Source: Pseudomonas haemolytica
Lineage (GTDB): Bacteria > Pseudomonadota > Gammaproteobacteria > Pseudomonadales > Pseudomonadaceae
DNA length: 64,000 nucleotides
Direction: 5' to 3'
NCBI RefSeq assembly: GCF_009659625.1
Contig: NZ_VOIW01000001.1
Location: forward strand, 806,001-870,000
The notes beneath the pieces were generated by a model that had not been told where the DNA came from, searched no databases, and was given only the letters and a program-made list of their open reading frames with translations. Positions 42,695-52,172 of the stretch are shown here, piece by piece. The position numbers were made by a program, and so were the translations under genes. Position 1 is the stretch's first letter; the number at the start of each line of letters is the position of its first letter.

Positions 42695-43453
42695 ATGCGT
42701 TTTGCCGTTCTCGGCAGCGGTAGCCAAGGGAACGGTACGCTGGTCGCCCATGACGACACATACGTGCTGGTGGATTGTGGTTTCTCCCTGCGGGAAACCG
42801 AGCGACGCCTGCTGCGCCTGGGGGTTCACCCCACGCAGTTGAGCGCGATTCTAGTGACCCACGAACATGCCGACCACGTGCATGGCGTGGGTTTGCTGTC
42901 TCGGCGCTACAATCTGCCGGTGTACTTGAGTCGCGGCACTCTGCGCGGGATGCGCAAACCCATTGAACCGGCAGGCTTCCTGGCGGGTGGCGAGCAACTG
43001 CAAATCGGTGCCTTGAGCATCGATGTCATTGCGGTCGCTCACGATGCCCAGGAGCCGACGCAATACGTATTCAGTGACGGCCAGCGGCGTTTCGGCGTGC
43101 TGACCGATCTGGGTTCCTATTGCGCCAAAGTGCTGGATGGTTACCGGAATCTCGATGCCTTGATGATCGAGTCCAACCACTGCCGAGACTTGCTGGCACG
43201 CGGTCATTACCCCTACTTTCTCAAGCAGCGGGTGGGCGGCGAGCTGGGGCATTTGAACAACCACCAGGCGGCGTACCTGGTGTATGAGTTGGGCTGGCAA
43301 GACCTGCAACACTTGGTCCTGGCCCACCTGAGCAGCAAGAACAACCTGCCGACGCTTGCCCGGCAATGTTTTGTCGACACCCTCGGGTGCGACCCGGACT
43401 GGCTGCAACTGGCCGATCAAGATTCAGGGCTCGACTGGCGACACATCGCCTAG
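42695..43453 (+). CDS. Metallo-beta-lactamase-fold hydrolase (YycJ-like)
   Basis: 252 aa. FAVLGSGSQGNGTLV then LVTHEHADHVHG gives the H-x-H-x-D-H metal motif, with later ligands in LTDLG and LAHLSSKNNLP. The YycJ/WalJ-type group are putative nucleases. Position between bamC and purC is conserved in Pseudomonas. Starts 5 bases after bamC. Confidence 0.87.
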   Translation: MRFAVLGSGSQGNGTLVAHDDTYVLVDCGFSLRETERRLLRLGVHPTQLSAILVTHEHADHVHGVGLLSRRYNLPVYLSRGTLRGMRKPIEPAGFLAGGEQLQIGALSIDVIAVAHDAQEPTQYVFSDGQRRFGVLTDLGSYCAKVLDGYRNLDALMIESNHCRDLLARGHYPYFLKQRVGGELGHLNNHQAAYLVYELGWQDLQHLVLAHLSSKNNLPTLARQCFVDTLGCDPDWLQLADQDSGLDWRHIA

Positions 43454-43480
43454 CCCACCTTACTGAAAGCGGAGCCCATC

Positions 43481-44194
43481 ATGGAAAAACGTGAAGAACT
43501 CTACCGCGGCAAAGCCAAGTCGGTATACAAGACCGACGACGCCAACCGCCTGATCCTGCTGTTTCGCAACGACACCTCGGCGTTCGACGGCAAGCGCATC
43601 GAACAGCTTGATCGCAAAGGTATGGTGAACAACAAGTTCAACGCCTTCATCATGCAGAAACTCGAAGCGGCCGGTATCCCGACCCAGTTCGACAAACTGC
43701 TGGGTGACAACGAATGCCTGGTCAAGAAGCTCGACATGATCCCGGTCGAATGCGTCGTGCGTAACTATGCCGCTGGTAGCCTGGTCAAGCGCCTGGGCGT
43801 GGAAGAGGGCCTCAAGCTCAACCCTTACACGTTCGAACTGTTCCTGAAGGACGACGCCAAGGGCGACCCGTTTATCAACGAATCCCACGTCGTGGCCTTC
43901 GGCTGGGGCACCGCTGAACAACTGGCGCGCATGAAGGAGTTGTCCCTCAAGGTCAACGACGTGCTGACCAAACTGTTCGACGACGCAGGTCTCTTGCTGG
44001 TGGACTTCAAGCTCGAATTCGGCGTGTTCCACGACGGTTCTATCGTCCTGGGTGACGAATTCAGCCCAGACGGCTGCCGCCTGTGGGACAAGGACACCAA
44101 GAAGAAGATGGACAAAGACCGCTTCCGCCAGGGCCTCGGTGATGTGATCGAAGCCTACGAAGAAGTCGCCAATCGTCTCGGCGTACCGCTGTAA
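43481..44194 (+). CDS. purC: SAICAR synthetase PurC
   Basis: 237 aa. ATP-dependent ligation of aspartate to CAIR in purine synthesis. [37 protein letters not shown] and [31 protein letters not shown] are diagnostic. AAGCGGAG precedes the ATG. Followed by tRNA-Ser. Confidence 0.97.
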   Translation: MEKREELYRGKAKSVYKTDDANRLILLFRNDTSAFDGKRIEQLDRKGMVNNKFNAFIMQKLEAAGIPTQFDKLLGDNECLVKKLDMIPVECVVRNYAAGSLVKRLGVEEGLKLNPYTFELFLKDDAKGDPFINESHVVAFGWGTAEQLARMKELSLKVNDVLTKLFDDAGLLLVDFKLEFGVFHDGSIVLGDEFSPDGCRLWDKDTKKKMDKDRFRQGLGDVIEAYEEVANRLGVPL

Positions 44195-44277
44195 TCGACG
44201 CAAGCATCTGATAGCACGGAAAAAAATCTCATCAGAGCTTTGCTTCCACGAAACAGGCTGTTATGATGCGCGCCGTT

Positions 44278-44367
44278 GGAGAGATGCCAGAGTGGCCGAA
44301 TGGGACGGATTCGAAATCCGTTGTACCTTCACCGGTACCTAGGGTTCGAATCCCTATCTCTCCGCCA
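44278..44367 (+). tRNA. tRNA-Ser (anticodon CGA)
   Basis: 90 bases with encoded CCA. Acceptor GGAGAGA/TCTCTCC, anticodon arm ACGGATT-CGA-AATCCGT, long variable arm typical of class II tRNAs, T loop GGTTCGAATCC. A decayed accessory patch begins directly downstream. Confidence 0.96.
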
Positions 44368-44378
44368 TTATTGAATAC

Positions 44379-44421
44379 GCCTAAGCCCCTGAAATGGTCG
44401 AACATTTCAGGGGCTTAGGCG
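44379..44421 (+). terminator. Long hairpin after tRNA-Ser
   Basis: CGCCTAAGCCCCTGAAATG and its exact complement flank GTCGAA: a 19-base perfect stem. The T tract is short (GTTTAT), but the position suggests termination of the tRNA transcript. Confidence 0.65.
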
Positions 44422-44497
44422 TTTATGGAGTTCTGACTTAAGGGCGCTTAGGGCAAAGCACCAATTTCTGAGATGCCTTTACAATCACTTTGAAAGG

Positions 44498-44821
44498 TCA
44501 GATAACCAGCGAGATGTGGGGGCCGAGTCCATCCACCAAAACTGCAACGGTGACTTGGCATTCCGCATACGCTTCAGCTTGCGTCATCAGATCCCTAATG
44601 ACTTCACGAACTTGGGATTCTGCCTGATTGCGTTACCCTTCAATATATATTTCGGTCAGGGTTAGCGTACCGCTAAAAGCCGTTTCTAGATCATCAATTT
44701 TGCCCCATCCCGTTGTTTGCATATCGGCAATCTTACGTCGACCGCGGTCAGCCAAAGATCTGTCTGACTCCGAGTATGCTGTTACGGAGTAAGTCATCAA
44801 AAAGCTGCGTTTTACACTCAT
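44498..44821 (-). pseudogene. Small ORF interrupted by one in-frame stop
   Basis: From ATG 44821 (preceded by GAGAGAGCG) the frame reads MSVKRSFLMTYSVTAYSESD...FSGTLTLTEIYIEG, meets a TAA at 44633-44635, then continues in the same frame without further stops: RNQAESQVREVIRDLMTQAEAYAECQVTVAVLVDGLG to a stop at 44498. Both halves look coding and fit one ~107-aa protein of unknown family. A nonsense mutation is the simplest reading; readthrough is possible but unsupported. Confidence 0.6.
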
Positions 44822-45267
44822 TTTCGCTCTCTCGGTTCGAGGGTGGCTTGTCTCATCAATTGATTTGAAAGATGTCGCCACGATGGCGACCCTATCGAGG
44901 CTAGTTCAGAGGATTGGCTACACACGCCTCATTCTGCGAATTCTCATTACTAAGCATTTCAAAAAAACTCGCTTGCCGTTATCCAGGCTCTTCAGTTTCC
45001 ATCCAGGGCTGCGCTGGGTGAGGCAGGGCGCTAACCTTCCGCCGTCGCCCTCATGGCGGCCGGTTTTGACAGACTGATTTACAGGTGTACGACCTCCATA
45101 CGATTACAGGCTTCTTGCGCTGTGACGTTGTTTTATGGCGGCTGTGCGTGGGGCATCTTCGGGTGCGCCGGGTCCTGTATACCGGTCTGTCAACCCGCGC
45201 ATAGCTGCCACCTGTTCCTGTTTGACAGCAGGATGTGACAGCTGCCATTGCATACAGAAGCTACACA
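44822..45267. other. Non-coding stretch with a structured leader
   Basis: 446 bases. The first half shows nothing recognisable. From about 45130 it holds an RNA-like fold at 45138-45208, ahead of the frameshifted gene at 45268. Confidence 0.45.
45138..45208 (+). ncRNA. Structured three-way-junction leader (candidate cis-regulatory RNA)
   Basis: GCGGCTGTGCG (45138-45148) can pair along 11 bases with CGCATAGCTGC (45198-45208) using two G-U pairs. Enclosed are two hairpins: GCATC-TTCG-GGTGC and CCGG..CCGG around GTCCTGTATA. It ends 59 bases before the ATG at 45268. I recall similar leaders ahead of small DUF6124-type genes in Pseudomonas, but cannot confirm this here. Confidence 0.5.
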
Positions 45268-45533
45268 ATGAACATGACCAACCTCGATTCAGATTCCGAG
45301 TTTCCTCCGCGCAAAATCTTCCACGTAGGCGCCGACGTCGGCACCGAAGAAGCCCTGGCCAACGCCTCCGAAATCCTCTCATCCGCACTCCAAACCGCCA
45401 CCAGTGCGCCGAAGATCCCGACAGCACGCACTCACCCGTGATCATGGGCCTGGCGCAATTGATCGAGAATGCACAGGTGCTGGTGGACGCGGTGCTGGGG
45501 CGTAATTTCCCGGCGGATAAACCAGTCAAGTAA
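45268..45533 (+). pseudogene. DUF6124 (DUF3077)-like small gene with a frameshift
   Basis: Frame 1 gives MNMTNLDSDSEFPPRKIFHVGADVGTEEALANASEILSSALQTAT and then runs into a stop at 45439. The adjoining frame continues with AEDPDSTHSPVIMGLAQLIENAQVLVDAVLGRNFPADKPVK to 45533. Joined near 45400-45415 they give one protein with the family's typical 'EALANASEIL...LIENAQVLVDAVLG' order. A 1- or 2-base indel is the likely cause; a sequencing error cannot be excluded. Confidence 0.65.
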
Positions 45534-45551
45534 TCACCTGCATCTGAAACT

Positions 45552-45590
45552 GAAAAAGCCTGCTGAACTTAATGCTCAGCAGGCTTTTTA
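45552..45590. terminator. Rho-independent terminator
   Basis: AAAAAGCCTGCTGA, loop, TCAGCAGGCTTTTT, just after the frameshifted gene and able to serve the opposing TA operon. Confidence 0.88.
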
Positions 45591-45673
45591 GTCGATAAGG
45601 TGTCAGAGAAAATGACGGTTTGTGTAATTGCGCAGAGGTTGCAGGTCATGCATAACCGTACGCTTCGCATGGC

Positions 45674-45961
45674 TTAAGTGGCCAAAGCGTTCAGAACATG
45701 CACCGGGTCGTTATGAATGGCCTTCAACAATGCCTTTGCTGGCCCTGTTGGATCGCGACGGCCCTGCTCCCAATTGCGTAGCGTGCCGAGTTGAACGTCA
45801 ATCAAGGCTGCGAATTTGGCCTGGGTCAGCCCTGTTGCTTTACGAATTTCTTTAACCTGCATCGCATCAACATGGAATTCGCGGGAAGGTTCACGTTCCC
45901 CGCGCAGGACTTCGTTCATTTCTTGAACGCTTTCCATCAGCTCATCAAAAAAATTGCTCAT
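45674..45961 (-). CDS. NadS/HigA-type XRE antitoxin
   Basis: 95 aa. MSNFFDELMESVQEMNEVLRGE is the NadS-type start; MQVKEIRKATGLTQAKFAALIDVQLGTLRNWEQGRRDP is the Xre helix-turn-helix. It follows its toxin gene by two bases, the reversed HigBA-type order. Confidence 0.92.
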   Translation of the reverse strand: MSNFFDELMESVQEMNEVLRGEREPSREFHVDAMQVKEIRKATGLTQAKFAALIDVQLGTLRNWEQGRRDPTGPAKALLKAIHNDPVHVLNALAT

Positions 45962-45963
45962 AG

Positions 45964-46278
45964 CTATCTCCAGTGCTCGATTGCAGCTTTCAACGATTTA
46001 CGCTCGTCAGCGGAAAGGTCTTGCTGTTCATTTTTGGGGTAGATCATCAACAAAACAATCTGTGATGCCGAGACGAAGTGGTAGTAGATCACTCGTGCTC
46101 CGCCACGTTTGCCGTGGCCTCTGGCGGCAATCCGTATCTTACGAACGCCGCCTGTACCTTCGATGACATCACCGGCTGAAGGGTTCACGATCAGCATGCT
46201 CTGAAACGCGAGATAAGCATCGTCGTCGATAAGCTCTTTGACGCGACGGGTGAAGCCCGAAGTCTCGATGAAAATCAT
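45964..46278 (-). CDS. HigB-type (RelE superfamily) toxin
   Basis: 104 aa. MIFIETSGFTRRVKELIDDDAYLAFQSMLI and GGVRKIRIAARGHGKRGGARVIYYHFVSASQIVLLMIYPKNEQQDLSADERKSLKAAI match the DUF1044/RelE-type toxins paired with NadS. Presumed ribosome-dependent mRNase. Confidence 0.92.
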   Translation of the reverse strand: MIFIETSGFTRRVKELIDDDAYLAFQSMLIVNPSAGDVIEGTGGVRKIRIAARGHGKRGGARVIYYHFVSASQIVLLMIYPKNEQQDLSADERKSLKAAIEHWR

Positions 46279-46450
46279 AGCTAATGTACGCCATTGGCTT
46301 AGTAGTCGCCAATGCTAAATCTGCGCAGGCCAACCTGCATCCGATGAGTTGTAACTACTTTTTTTCAAGCCTGGGTTCATTGATGTATCCGCTCGAGGTT
46401 CTCGGCCGAAGACGCCCACCGCCGCTTCAAATGAGTAAAATTTTCACATA

Positions 46451-46490
46451 GAAAAAGCCCCGTAGCTGAACAAGCTACGGGGCTTTTTCG
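46451..46490. terminator. Bidirectional terminator
   Basis: GAAAAAGCCCCGTAGCT, loop GAACA, AGCTACGGGGCTTTTTC. Downstream of the leftward MFS gene. Confidence 0.92.
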
Positions 46491-46507
46491 TTTCTGTAGT
46501 TTTGGAT

Positions 46508-47734
46508 TCAGCCAGGCTGCACCACCAAGCTATTACTCACATTCCTTCCCAACACCAGCACCGTCACAAACCCAGCCCCCACCAGCGCTGTAGCCAAACT
46601 CAACAACACAGCGCTACCCATCTGATCGACAATCCGCCCACCAAAGAACGAGCCCAGGGCGATAATTACCTGGAACAGCGCGACGAACAGTGGCATGCCA
46701 CGCTCCACGTCCTTAGGTGCAACAACAAACATCCAGATACTCGCACAGGCCGGGAAGGCGCCGAAGGCGAAGCCCCAGAGTGCGATCAGCATCGAGGCGC
46801 CGGTCATGCCGGTGGCAAAGTAGGGGAACAGCGCGGTGCTGGTGCCGATCATCAGTGCAACCAGCAGCAGAGTGTGGCGCACGCTGCGGTTGGCGGCGAA
46901 ACCGGCAAAGATATTACCGAATACTCCCGCTACGCCGAAGAGCAGCAAAAGCGAACCAATGGTTGGCCCGTCGAAGCCAGAGCTGTATTTGAAAAACGGC
47001 GCGACATAGGTGTACGCGGCAAAGTGCGCCAGGCCGATCAGCAGTACCGCGATCAAGCCAACTCGCGCTTGTGGGTTGATAAACAAGGCCGGTAGATCGC
47101 GGATCTGAATGGCCTTTTCCGGGTCAAGCCGCGGCAACAGGAAGACTTGTGCCAGCAGCACCGGTACGCCAACCAGCGCGGTGACCAGGAAGGTCATGCG
47201 CCAACCCATCAAACCGCTGAGCCAGGTGCCGACGGGAACGCCTAGTACGGTGGCCAGGGTCACGCCCATCATGATGATCGAGGTCGCCTTCGCTACGCCC
47301 ACGCCCTTGGGTGCCAGGCGCCCGCTGAGGGCAATGGCCGTCGCCCAGAAGCCGCCGATACTGATACCCAGCAACACACGGCCCAACAGCAGCAGGCTGA
47401 AGTCGGTGGCAAAAGCCACGACCGAGTTGGCGATGATCATGATCAGCGTCAGGCCGATCAGCAGGTAGCGACGGTCCATGGCGCCAATGCCGACCGACAG
47501 CAGCGGCGCGGCGAGGGCGGCCATAATGCCGGGCAGGGTCACCATCAGGCCGGCGTGGCCGGCGCTGATGCCCAGATCGCTGGCGACGTCGTTGAGCACG
47601 CCTACCGGCAGGAACTCGCTGGTCACCAGGGCGAAGGCACCCACCGCGACCGAAAGGATTGCCAGCCACTGCTGTTTGACACTCTGTTGATTGTGTTCGG
47701 GGAGGCCGCTGGTGGGCTGGCTCGCACTTGACAT
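46508..47734 (-). CDS. MFS exporter (NepI/AraJ-like)
   Basis: 408 aa, twelve helices. WLAILSVAVGAFALVTSEFLPVGVLNDVASDLGIS is the typical opening of the sugar/purine-nucleoside efflux branch ('S-E-F-L-P-V-G'); IGAMDRRYLLIGL is the loop 2-3 motif. The start at 47734 (MSSASQPTSG) is preferred to 47857, whose extra sequence is not conserved-looking. Substrate not known. Monocistronic, ending at the terminator. Confidence 0.85.
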   Translation of the reverse strand: MSSASQPTSGLPEHNQQSVKQQWLAILSVAVGAFALVTSEFLPVGVLNDVASDLGISAGHAGLMVTLPGIMAALAAPLLSVGIGAMDRRYLLIGLTLIMIIANSVVAFATDFSLLLLGRVLLGISIGGFWATAIALSGRLAPKGVGVAKATSIIMMGVTLATVLGVPVGTWLSGLMGWRMTFLVTALVGVPVLLAQVFLLPRLDPEKAIQIRDLPALFINPQARVGLIAVLLIGLAHFAAYTYVAPFFKYSSGFDGPTIGSLLLLFGVAGVFGNIFAGFAANRSVRHTLLLVALMIGTSTALFPYFATGMTGASMLIALWGFAFGAFPACASIWMFVVAPKDVERGMPLFVALFQVIIALGSFFGGRIVDQMGSAVLLSLATALVGAGFVTVLVLGRNVSNSLVVQPG

Positions 47735-47795
47735 GGTGTTGGGTTCCAGGGTGAACGTCGCCTGAAGCAAGGCGAAGGGGAGAATTTGGAGCCGA

Positions 47796-47942
47796 TTATA
47801 GGAGCCGTTTTTGAAAATCTGGCACGCGCTCCGTTCGATAGTAATCATCAGTGCCATCGATGCGATGCTCTAGCACGCGTTTGATGAGTGAACCCACGTT
47901 GCCGATCGCGCCGTCACCTGCTTTTTGCAGGGCGTTGCTCAT
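47796..47942 (-). CDS. Possible small ORF between the MFS gene and the hybrid kinase
   Basis: 48 codons: MSNALQKAGDGAIGNVGSLI, then KRVLEHRIDGTDDYYRTERV. Amphipathic and plausible, and the frame is open further upstream into the end of the kinase gene, but there is no ribosome binding site and no family. Could be a remnant or noise. Confidence 0.25.
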   Translation of the reverse strand: MSNALQKAGDGAIGNVGSLIKRVLEHRIDGTDDYYRTERVPDFQKRLL

Positions 47943-47998
47943 CTGCGACACTTGGCTGTCTGGCTGGGTCAGATGCTCAAAGGCCCTTTTATCGGTGC

Positions 47999-49924
47999 TT
48001 AGTTGTTTGTTTCCAGACCATGCCTGAGCTTTTTCAACAGCTCATCGATGTGGAATGGCTTGGTGATCAGGTCCATGCCTTCACCCAGGAAGTTCTGTCG
48101 GTTTGCCGCATTCTCGGCGTAGCCGGTCATGAACAGGATTGGCAGGTCGTTACGCAGGCTGCGTGCGAGGTCGGCCAGCTCGCGGCCTGTCATGTACGGC
48201 AGGCCGACATCGGTGAGCAGCAGGTTGATGGTCGGGTCGTTCTGCAGGATGGCGAGTGCTTCGTCGCCGTCCGCTGCAAGGCTGCAGCAGTAACCTGCGT
48301 CGATCAGCACCTCGGCCACAAAACTGCGCACCGAGGGCATGTCTTCCACAATCAGGATGTGTTCGCCATGACTCCTGCCTGGCGCCACCAATGTCTCGGT
48401 GGCAGCAGCGGCGGGGCCGGCAGCGGCGGGGAGCATGATGGTCACTTCCGTGCCTTGGCGGGTGACGCTGCGGATCTGCGCATCACCGCCAGATTGGCGG
48501 GCGAAACCGTAGATGGTCGACAGGCCCAGACCGGTGCCCTGGCCCACGGGCTTGGTGGTGAAAAACGGGTCGAACACCTTGTCGATCACGTCGTGCTCAA
48601 TGCCTACGCCGTTGTCGCGTACTGACAGGGCGATGTAGGGGCCGTTTTCCAGCTTGAGGTTGCCATTGGAAAACGCCTGGTAGGTCGTGACCCAAACAAT
48701 GCCGCCCTGGGGCAGAGCGTCCCTTGCGTTGATCACCAGGTTCAGCACCGCGCTTTCCAGTTGGATCGGGTCCACCATTGCCACGGCTGGGTTGTTGGTC
48801 AGCTCCAGTTTCAAGGCGATGTTTTCGCCGATAGTGCGCACCAGCAATTCTTCCAGGGAGCGAATATGCGCATTGATATCGATCGGTCGGGTGTCCAGCG
48901 GCTGCTGGCGGGCGAAGGCGAGCAAGCGGTTGGTCAGGCCGGCGGCGCTCAGGGCTGAACTGAGCGCTGCGTCGGCGTAACCCACGACCTTGTCGGTACG
49001 GCTGCTTTCGATGCGCTTCTTGATCAGTTCCAGGCTGGTGATGATCCCGGTCAGCAGGTTATTGAAGTCATGGGCAATGCCACCGGTCAGTTTGCCCAGG
49101 GCATCCATTTTCTGGGCCTGGAGCAGTTGCGCTTCTGTGCGCGCCAGCTGGCTTGCGGCATTGGCAAGTTCGGCCTGCTGATGGCGCTCGCGGTGGCGAT
49201 GCTCGGTGACATCTTCGACAAACACCAGGCTCAGTTCGGCACGGCGATAGGGAGAAATCTGCCATTCGGTCTCGCGCAGTTGGCCGTCGACCTTCATCTG
49301 CAACGTGCCCTTCCAGCGTTCACCCGCGGTCAGGCGCAGGCACAGTTCGTGGATGACCGCGTGTTGGCCGTCTGCGAAGCATTCGAGCAGGGCATCCGGG
49401 TTGAGGTTGTCGTGCATCAGTTGGGCGAAGGCATGATTGCATTCGTGCACCTTCAGCTGCGCATCCATTACTGCAATCGGCGCGCTGATATTGAAGAAGA
49501 TCTCTCGAAAGCGCGCCTCGCTTTCGCGCAGGGCGTATTCGGTGTCGCGCACACGCAGCAAAGTGCGCAGGGTCGCCAGCAACACATCGGGGTCAACAGG
49601 ATGGATCAGGTAGGCGTCGGCGCCGGCGTTGAGGCCGGTGATGATGTCGCCGGTCTCGATCGATGCGGCCGAAACATGCACCACCGGCAGCAAGGCCGTG
49701 GCCGGATCGGTGCGCAAACGCCGCACGATATCAAAGCCGCTCATGTCCGGCAGGTTGACGTCCAGGATCAGTGCATCAATTCTTTCTTTCGCGATCAGGT
49801 CCAGTCCTTCCTGGCCTGTACCAGCTTCGAGCACCTTATAATCATGGCGCTCCAGGCGCCGACGCAGTGCATAGCGCGTGGCGGCGTTGTCGTCCACGAT
49901 CAAGAGTTGAATGTCACGTTTCAT
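47999..49924 (-). CDS. Hybrid sensor kinase: REC-PAS-HisKA-HATPase-REC
   Basis: 641 aa, soluble. N-terminal receiver ([17 protein letters not shown], about Asp55), PAS domain (about 135-250, [15 protein letters not shown]), HisKA with [14 protein letters not shown], HATPase with [22 protein letters not shown] and [12 protein letters not shown], and a C-terminal receiver with [16 protein letters not shown]. Last gene of the Rsb-type operon; overlaps the preceding kinase by 11 bases. Likely the output phosphorelay of the stressosome-like module. Confidence 0.92.
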   Translation of the reverse strand: MKRDIQLLIVDDNAATRYALRRRLERHDYKVLEAGTGQEGLDLIAKERIDALILDVNLPDMSGFDIVRRLRTDPATALLPVVHVSAASIETGDIITGLNAGADAYLIHPVDPDVLLATLRTLLRVRDTEYALRESEARFREIFFNISAPIAVMDAQLKVHECNHAFAQLMHDNLNPDALLECFADGQHAVIHELCLRLTAGERWKGTLQMKVDGQLRETEWQISPYRRAELSLVFVEDVTEHRHRERHQQAELANAASQLARTEAQLLQAQKMDALGKLTGGIAHDFNNLLTGIITSLELIKKRIESSRTDKVVGYADAALSSALSAAGLTNRLLAFARQQPLDTRPIDINAHIRSLEELLVRTIGENIALKLELTNNPAVAMVDPIQLESAVLNLVINARDALPQGGIVWVTTYQAFSNGNLKLENGPYIALSVRDNGVGIEHDVIDKVFDPFFTTKPVGQGTGLGLSTIYGFARQSGGDAQIRSVTRQGTEVTIMLPAAAGPAAAATETLVAPGRSHGEHILIVEDMPSVRSFVAEVLIDAGYCCSLAADGDEALAILQNDPTINLLLTDVGLPYMTGRELADLARSLRNDLPILFMTGYAENAANRQNFLGEGMDLITKPFHIDELLKKLRHGLETNN

Positions 49925-50777
49925 TGACGTTCTCGCTGGCTATGGACAGAGGAATGATCACAAAGAACAGCGAGCCTACGCCGGGTGTGCTGTCCACTCC
50001 CACGCGACCGCCCAGCAGCTCGGCGAAACGCTTGCAAAGGGATAGGCCAAGGCCGGTGCCGCGCAGGCGTTTTTGCAGCGGAGAATCGATCTGGGAAAAG
50101 TCTTCGAACAGGTTTTTATGCAGCTCCCCCGGTATACCCAGGCCTGTGTCCTGAACTGCAAAGCGAATTTCGCGGTCATTTTCCATGCGCGCCGACACCC
50201 GCACTTCACCCTGCACAGTGAACTTCAAAGCATTGGAGATAAAGTTGCGCAGGATCTGCGCCAGCTTCTTGTCATCGGTATAAAGTTTGGGCAGGCCGGA
50301 AGGCTCTTCAAAAATCAGGTCGACGGACGACGCATCGACAATCGGCCGGAACATCCCGCGCAGAGCCGAGAACAGGTCGAACATATCGAACCAGGCCGGG
50401 GAGATGGTGATGCGCCCGGCTTCGATCTTGGCCAGGTCCAGCAGGTCGTCGACCATCTCGCGCAGTTCGCGGGCAGAGCTGCGAATGAAGCCGACCTGAG
50501 TGTGTTGTTCCGCGCTCAGCGGGCCGTCCAGCTCATCGGCCAGCAGGCTGGTGATGCTCAGGATCGAGCCCAGGGGGGTGCGGAACTCATGGCTCATATA
50601 GGACAGGAAGCGGCTTTTCAGGTCCGACGCCTGGCGCAGTTGGTCTGCTTGTGTGTCCAGCTCGGCGTATAGAGCCAGCACGCCCTGGTTGGTTTCATCC
50701 AATTCCGCACGCAGAGCGTCTGCTTCCTGGCGCAGGCGTTGGATTTCAGCGGTGAGCGAGGCAGTGGTGTCAGCCAT
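49914..50777 (-). CDS. Soluble sensor histidine kinase
   Basis: 287 aa. N-terminal coiled coil (LTAEIQRLRQEADALRAELDETNQ), HisKA with FLSYMSHEFRTPLGSILS, HATPase with NFISNALKF, VQDTGLGIP and GTGLGLSLCKRFAE. No membrane segment or input domain apart from the coiled coil, so it probably receives its signal from the proteins encoded upstream. Overlaps both neighbours by a few bases. Confidence 0.9.
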   Translation of the reverse strand: MADTTASLTAEIQRLRQEADALRAELDETNQGVLALYAELDTQADQLRQASDLKSRFLSYMSHEFRTPLGSILSITSLLADELDGPLSAEQHTQVGFIRSSARELREMVDDLLDLAKIEAGRITISPAWFDMFDLFSALRGMFRPIVDASSVDLIFEEPSGLPKLYTDDKKLAQILRNFISNALKFTVQGEVRVSARMENDREIRFAVQDTGLGIPGELHKNLFEDFSQIDSPLQKRLRGTGLGLSLCKRFAELLGGRVGVDSTPGVGSLFFVIIPLSIASENVNET

Positions 50778-51777
50778 CAATGGCCTCCAGGGCAATCACA
50801 AAGACGGTGACATCATCCCGGCCGCGACAAAAGTCGCGGTGCAGGATGGCGGCAATGAGGGCCGGATGGCGATGGACGAGCCCCGGATAATCCGCAAGGT
50901 TCCAGCGCGACTGCAGGCCATCGCTGTAGAGGATCAACAACTGGCCGGCTACTTGAGCGTAGTCGAAGGGTTGTGCCTTGCGGAACTGCACGCCGACGAT
51001 CCCCGGATGGGACGCCAGGCCGCGCGACTTGCCCGGCCCGATCAGGCTGGCGCCGATATTGCCGACCCCGGTAAACCTCAGGTTGTCGCTCTGGGCATCG
51101 TATTGGGCCACGGCCATGGCGCCGCCTCGGGTGCCGTTCATGCCTATGTGCATGTCGCTCATCAGCACCGTCGAATCCATAAAGGCATACCGCGCAAACA
51201 CTTCTTCCCCAGCCCTGGCCGCGCGCTCTGCATGCTCGCCATGGCCAAGGCCGTCGGCCATCATCACGCTGAAGCGGCCGGGTTCGATTGCCAGGTGCCA
51301 GGCATCGCCGCAGTGTGGATCATCATGCAGCGAATGCTGGCTGACTCCGTAGCGAATGTCTTCCGTCGTCGAGCCGCGTGGGTACAACCTGGCCATGATT
51401 GCCGTGCCGCGCTGATCGGCATGCGCATCGAACACCTGGGCCAGCCGTGAGATGGCCCCCAGGCCGATACCCTGGGTGCCACCGGTGGAAAAACCATCCA
51501 CCAGGCAGCTGTTCAAGTCAAAGCCTTGCCCACGGTCCATGGCGATCAGTTCGACGCCTCCGTTACCCGTGGCGCGCAGGTGCAGTGCGCCATGGTCGGC
51601 GTGCTTGAGGACATTGCTGGCCAGTTCAGTCGTCACCAGGGCTACGCGCCCCGCGTCGGTCTCATCGAACCCCAACTGCTCGGCGAAACGCTGTGCCACA
51701 CGACGGGCATGGCCGATCTGGCTGGAGTCCTCAATCAACAACACGTGGGTGAGGGCGCTGGGAATATTCAGGCCCAT
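50770..51777 (-). CDS. ATPase/PP2C (SpoIIE) two-domain protein, RsbX-like
   Basis: 335 aa. The first ~130 residues are a GHKL-type anti-sigma ATPase (VALVTTELASNVLKHADHGALHL; GTQGIGLGAISRLAQVFD), and the rest is a SpoIIE phosphatase (FSVMMADGLGHGEHAERAA, GVGNIGASLIG, RGRDDVTVFVIAL) with the metal-binding Asp residues. RsbX dephosphorylates RsbS/RsbR in the Bacillus stressosome; the added ATPase domain is typical of proteobacterial modules. Confidence 0.88.
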   Translation of the reverse strand: MGLNIPSALTHVLLIEDSSQIGHARRVAQRFAEQLGFDETDAGRVALVTTELASNVLKHADHGALHLRATGNGGVELIAMDRGQGFDLNSCLVDGFSTGGTQGIGLGAISRLAQVFDAHADQRGTAIMARLYPRGSTTEDIRYGVSQHSLHDDPHCGDAWHLAIEPGRFSVMMADGLGHGEHAERAARAGEEVFARYAFMDSTVLMSDMHIGMNGTRGGAMAVAQYDAQSDNLRFTGVGNIGASLIGPGKSRGLASHPGIVGVQFRKAQPFDYAQVAGQLLILYSDGLQSRWNLADYPGLVHRHPALIAAILHRDFCRGRDDVTVFVIALEAIDG

Positions 51778-52172
51778 CGGGTGATCGTCACGCGGGTACC
51801 CTTGCCTGGCGCGGTGTCCAGTTCAAATTCATCCACCAGGCGCTTGGCCCCGGTAAGCCCCAGGCCCAACCCGCTGCCGGATGTCCAGCCGTCGGTCATC
51901 GCCAGCTTCAGGTCAGGAATGCCCGGCCCTTCATCGCGAAACGTCAGGCGTATTCCAGTGCGGTGGTCTTTCTCAAGCACCGCCCAGTCCATATGACCAC
52001 CACCGCCATAGACCACGGTGTTACGCGCCAATTCACTGACCGCCGTAACCAGCTTGGTCAGGTCGATCAGGCGCATGCCGCACTCCTGGGCCAGTTTGCG
52101 GACCAATTGTCGAGCCAGCACGACGTCCTGTTCGATCAGCACCGGGTGGGTGCCATTGCTGGCTTGGGTCAT
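51768..52172 (-). CDS. RsbT-like serine kinase
   Basis: 134 aa. A single GHKL kinase domain: TAVSELARNTVVYGGGG (N box), FRDEGPGIPDLKLAMTDGWTSGSGLGLGLTGAKRLVDEF (G1 and G2). RsbT phosphorylates RsbR and RsbS and is released on stress. Overlaps rsbS by ATGA-type coupling and the phosphatase gene by 10 bases. Confidence 0.92.
   Translation of the reverse strand: MTQASNGTHPVLIEQDVVLARQLVRKLAQECGMRLIDLTKLVTAVSELARNTVVYGGGGHMDWAVLEKDHRTGIRLTFRDEGPGIPDLKLAMTDGWTSGSGLGLGLTGAKRLVDEFELDTAPGKGTRVTITRWA

Noticed and set aside
41569..42759. 396-codon open frame antisense to bamC
   Set aside because: Spans two real genes and their junction on the other strand; no recognisable domain.
44368..46450. tRNA-Ser-integrated island
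   Set aside because: No integrase and no second copy of the tRNA 3' end were found downstream in the window; only gene decay is supported.
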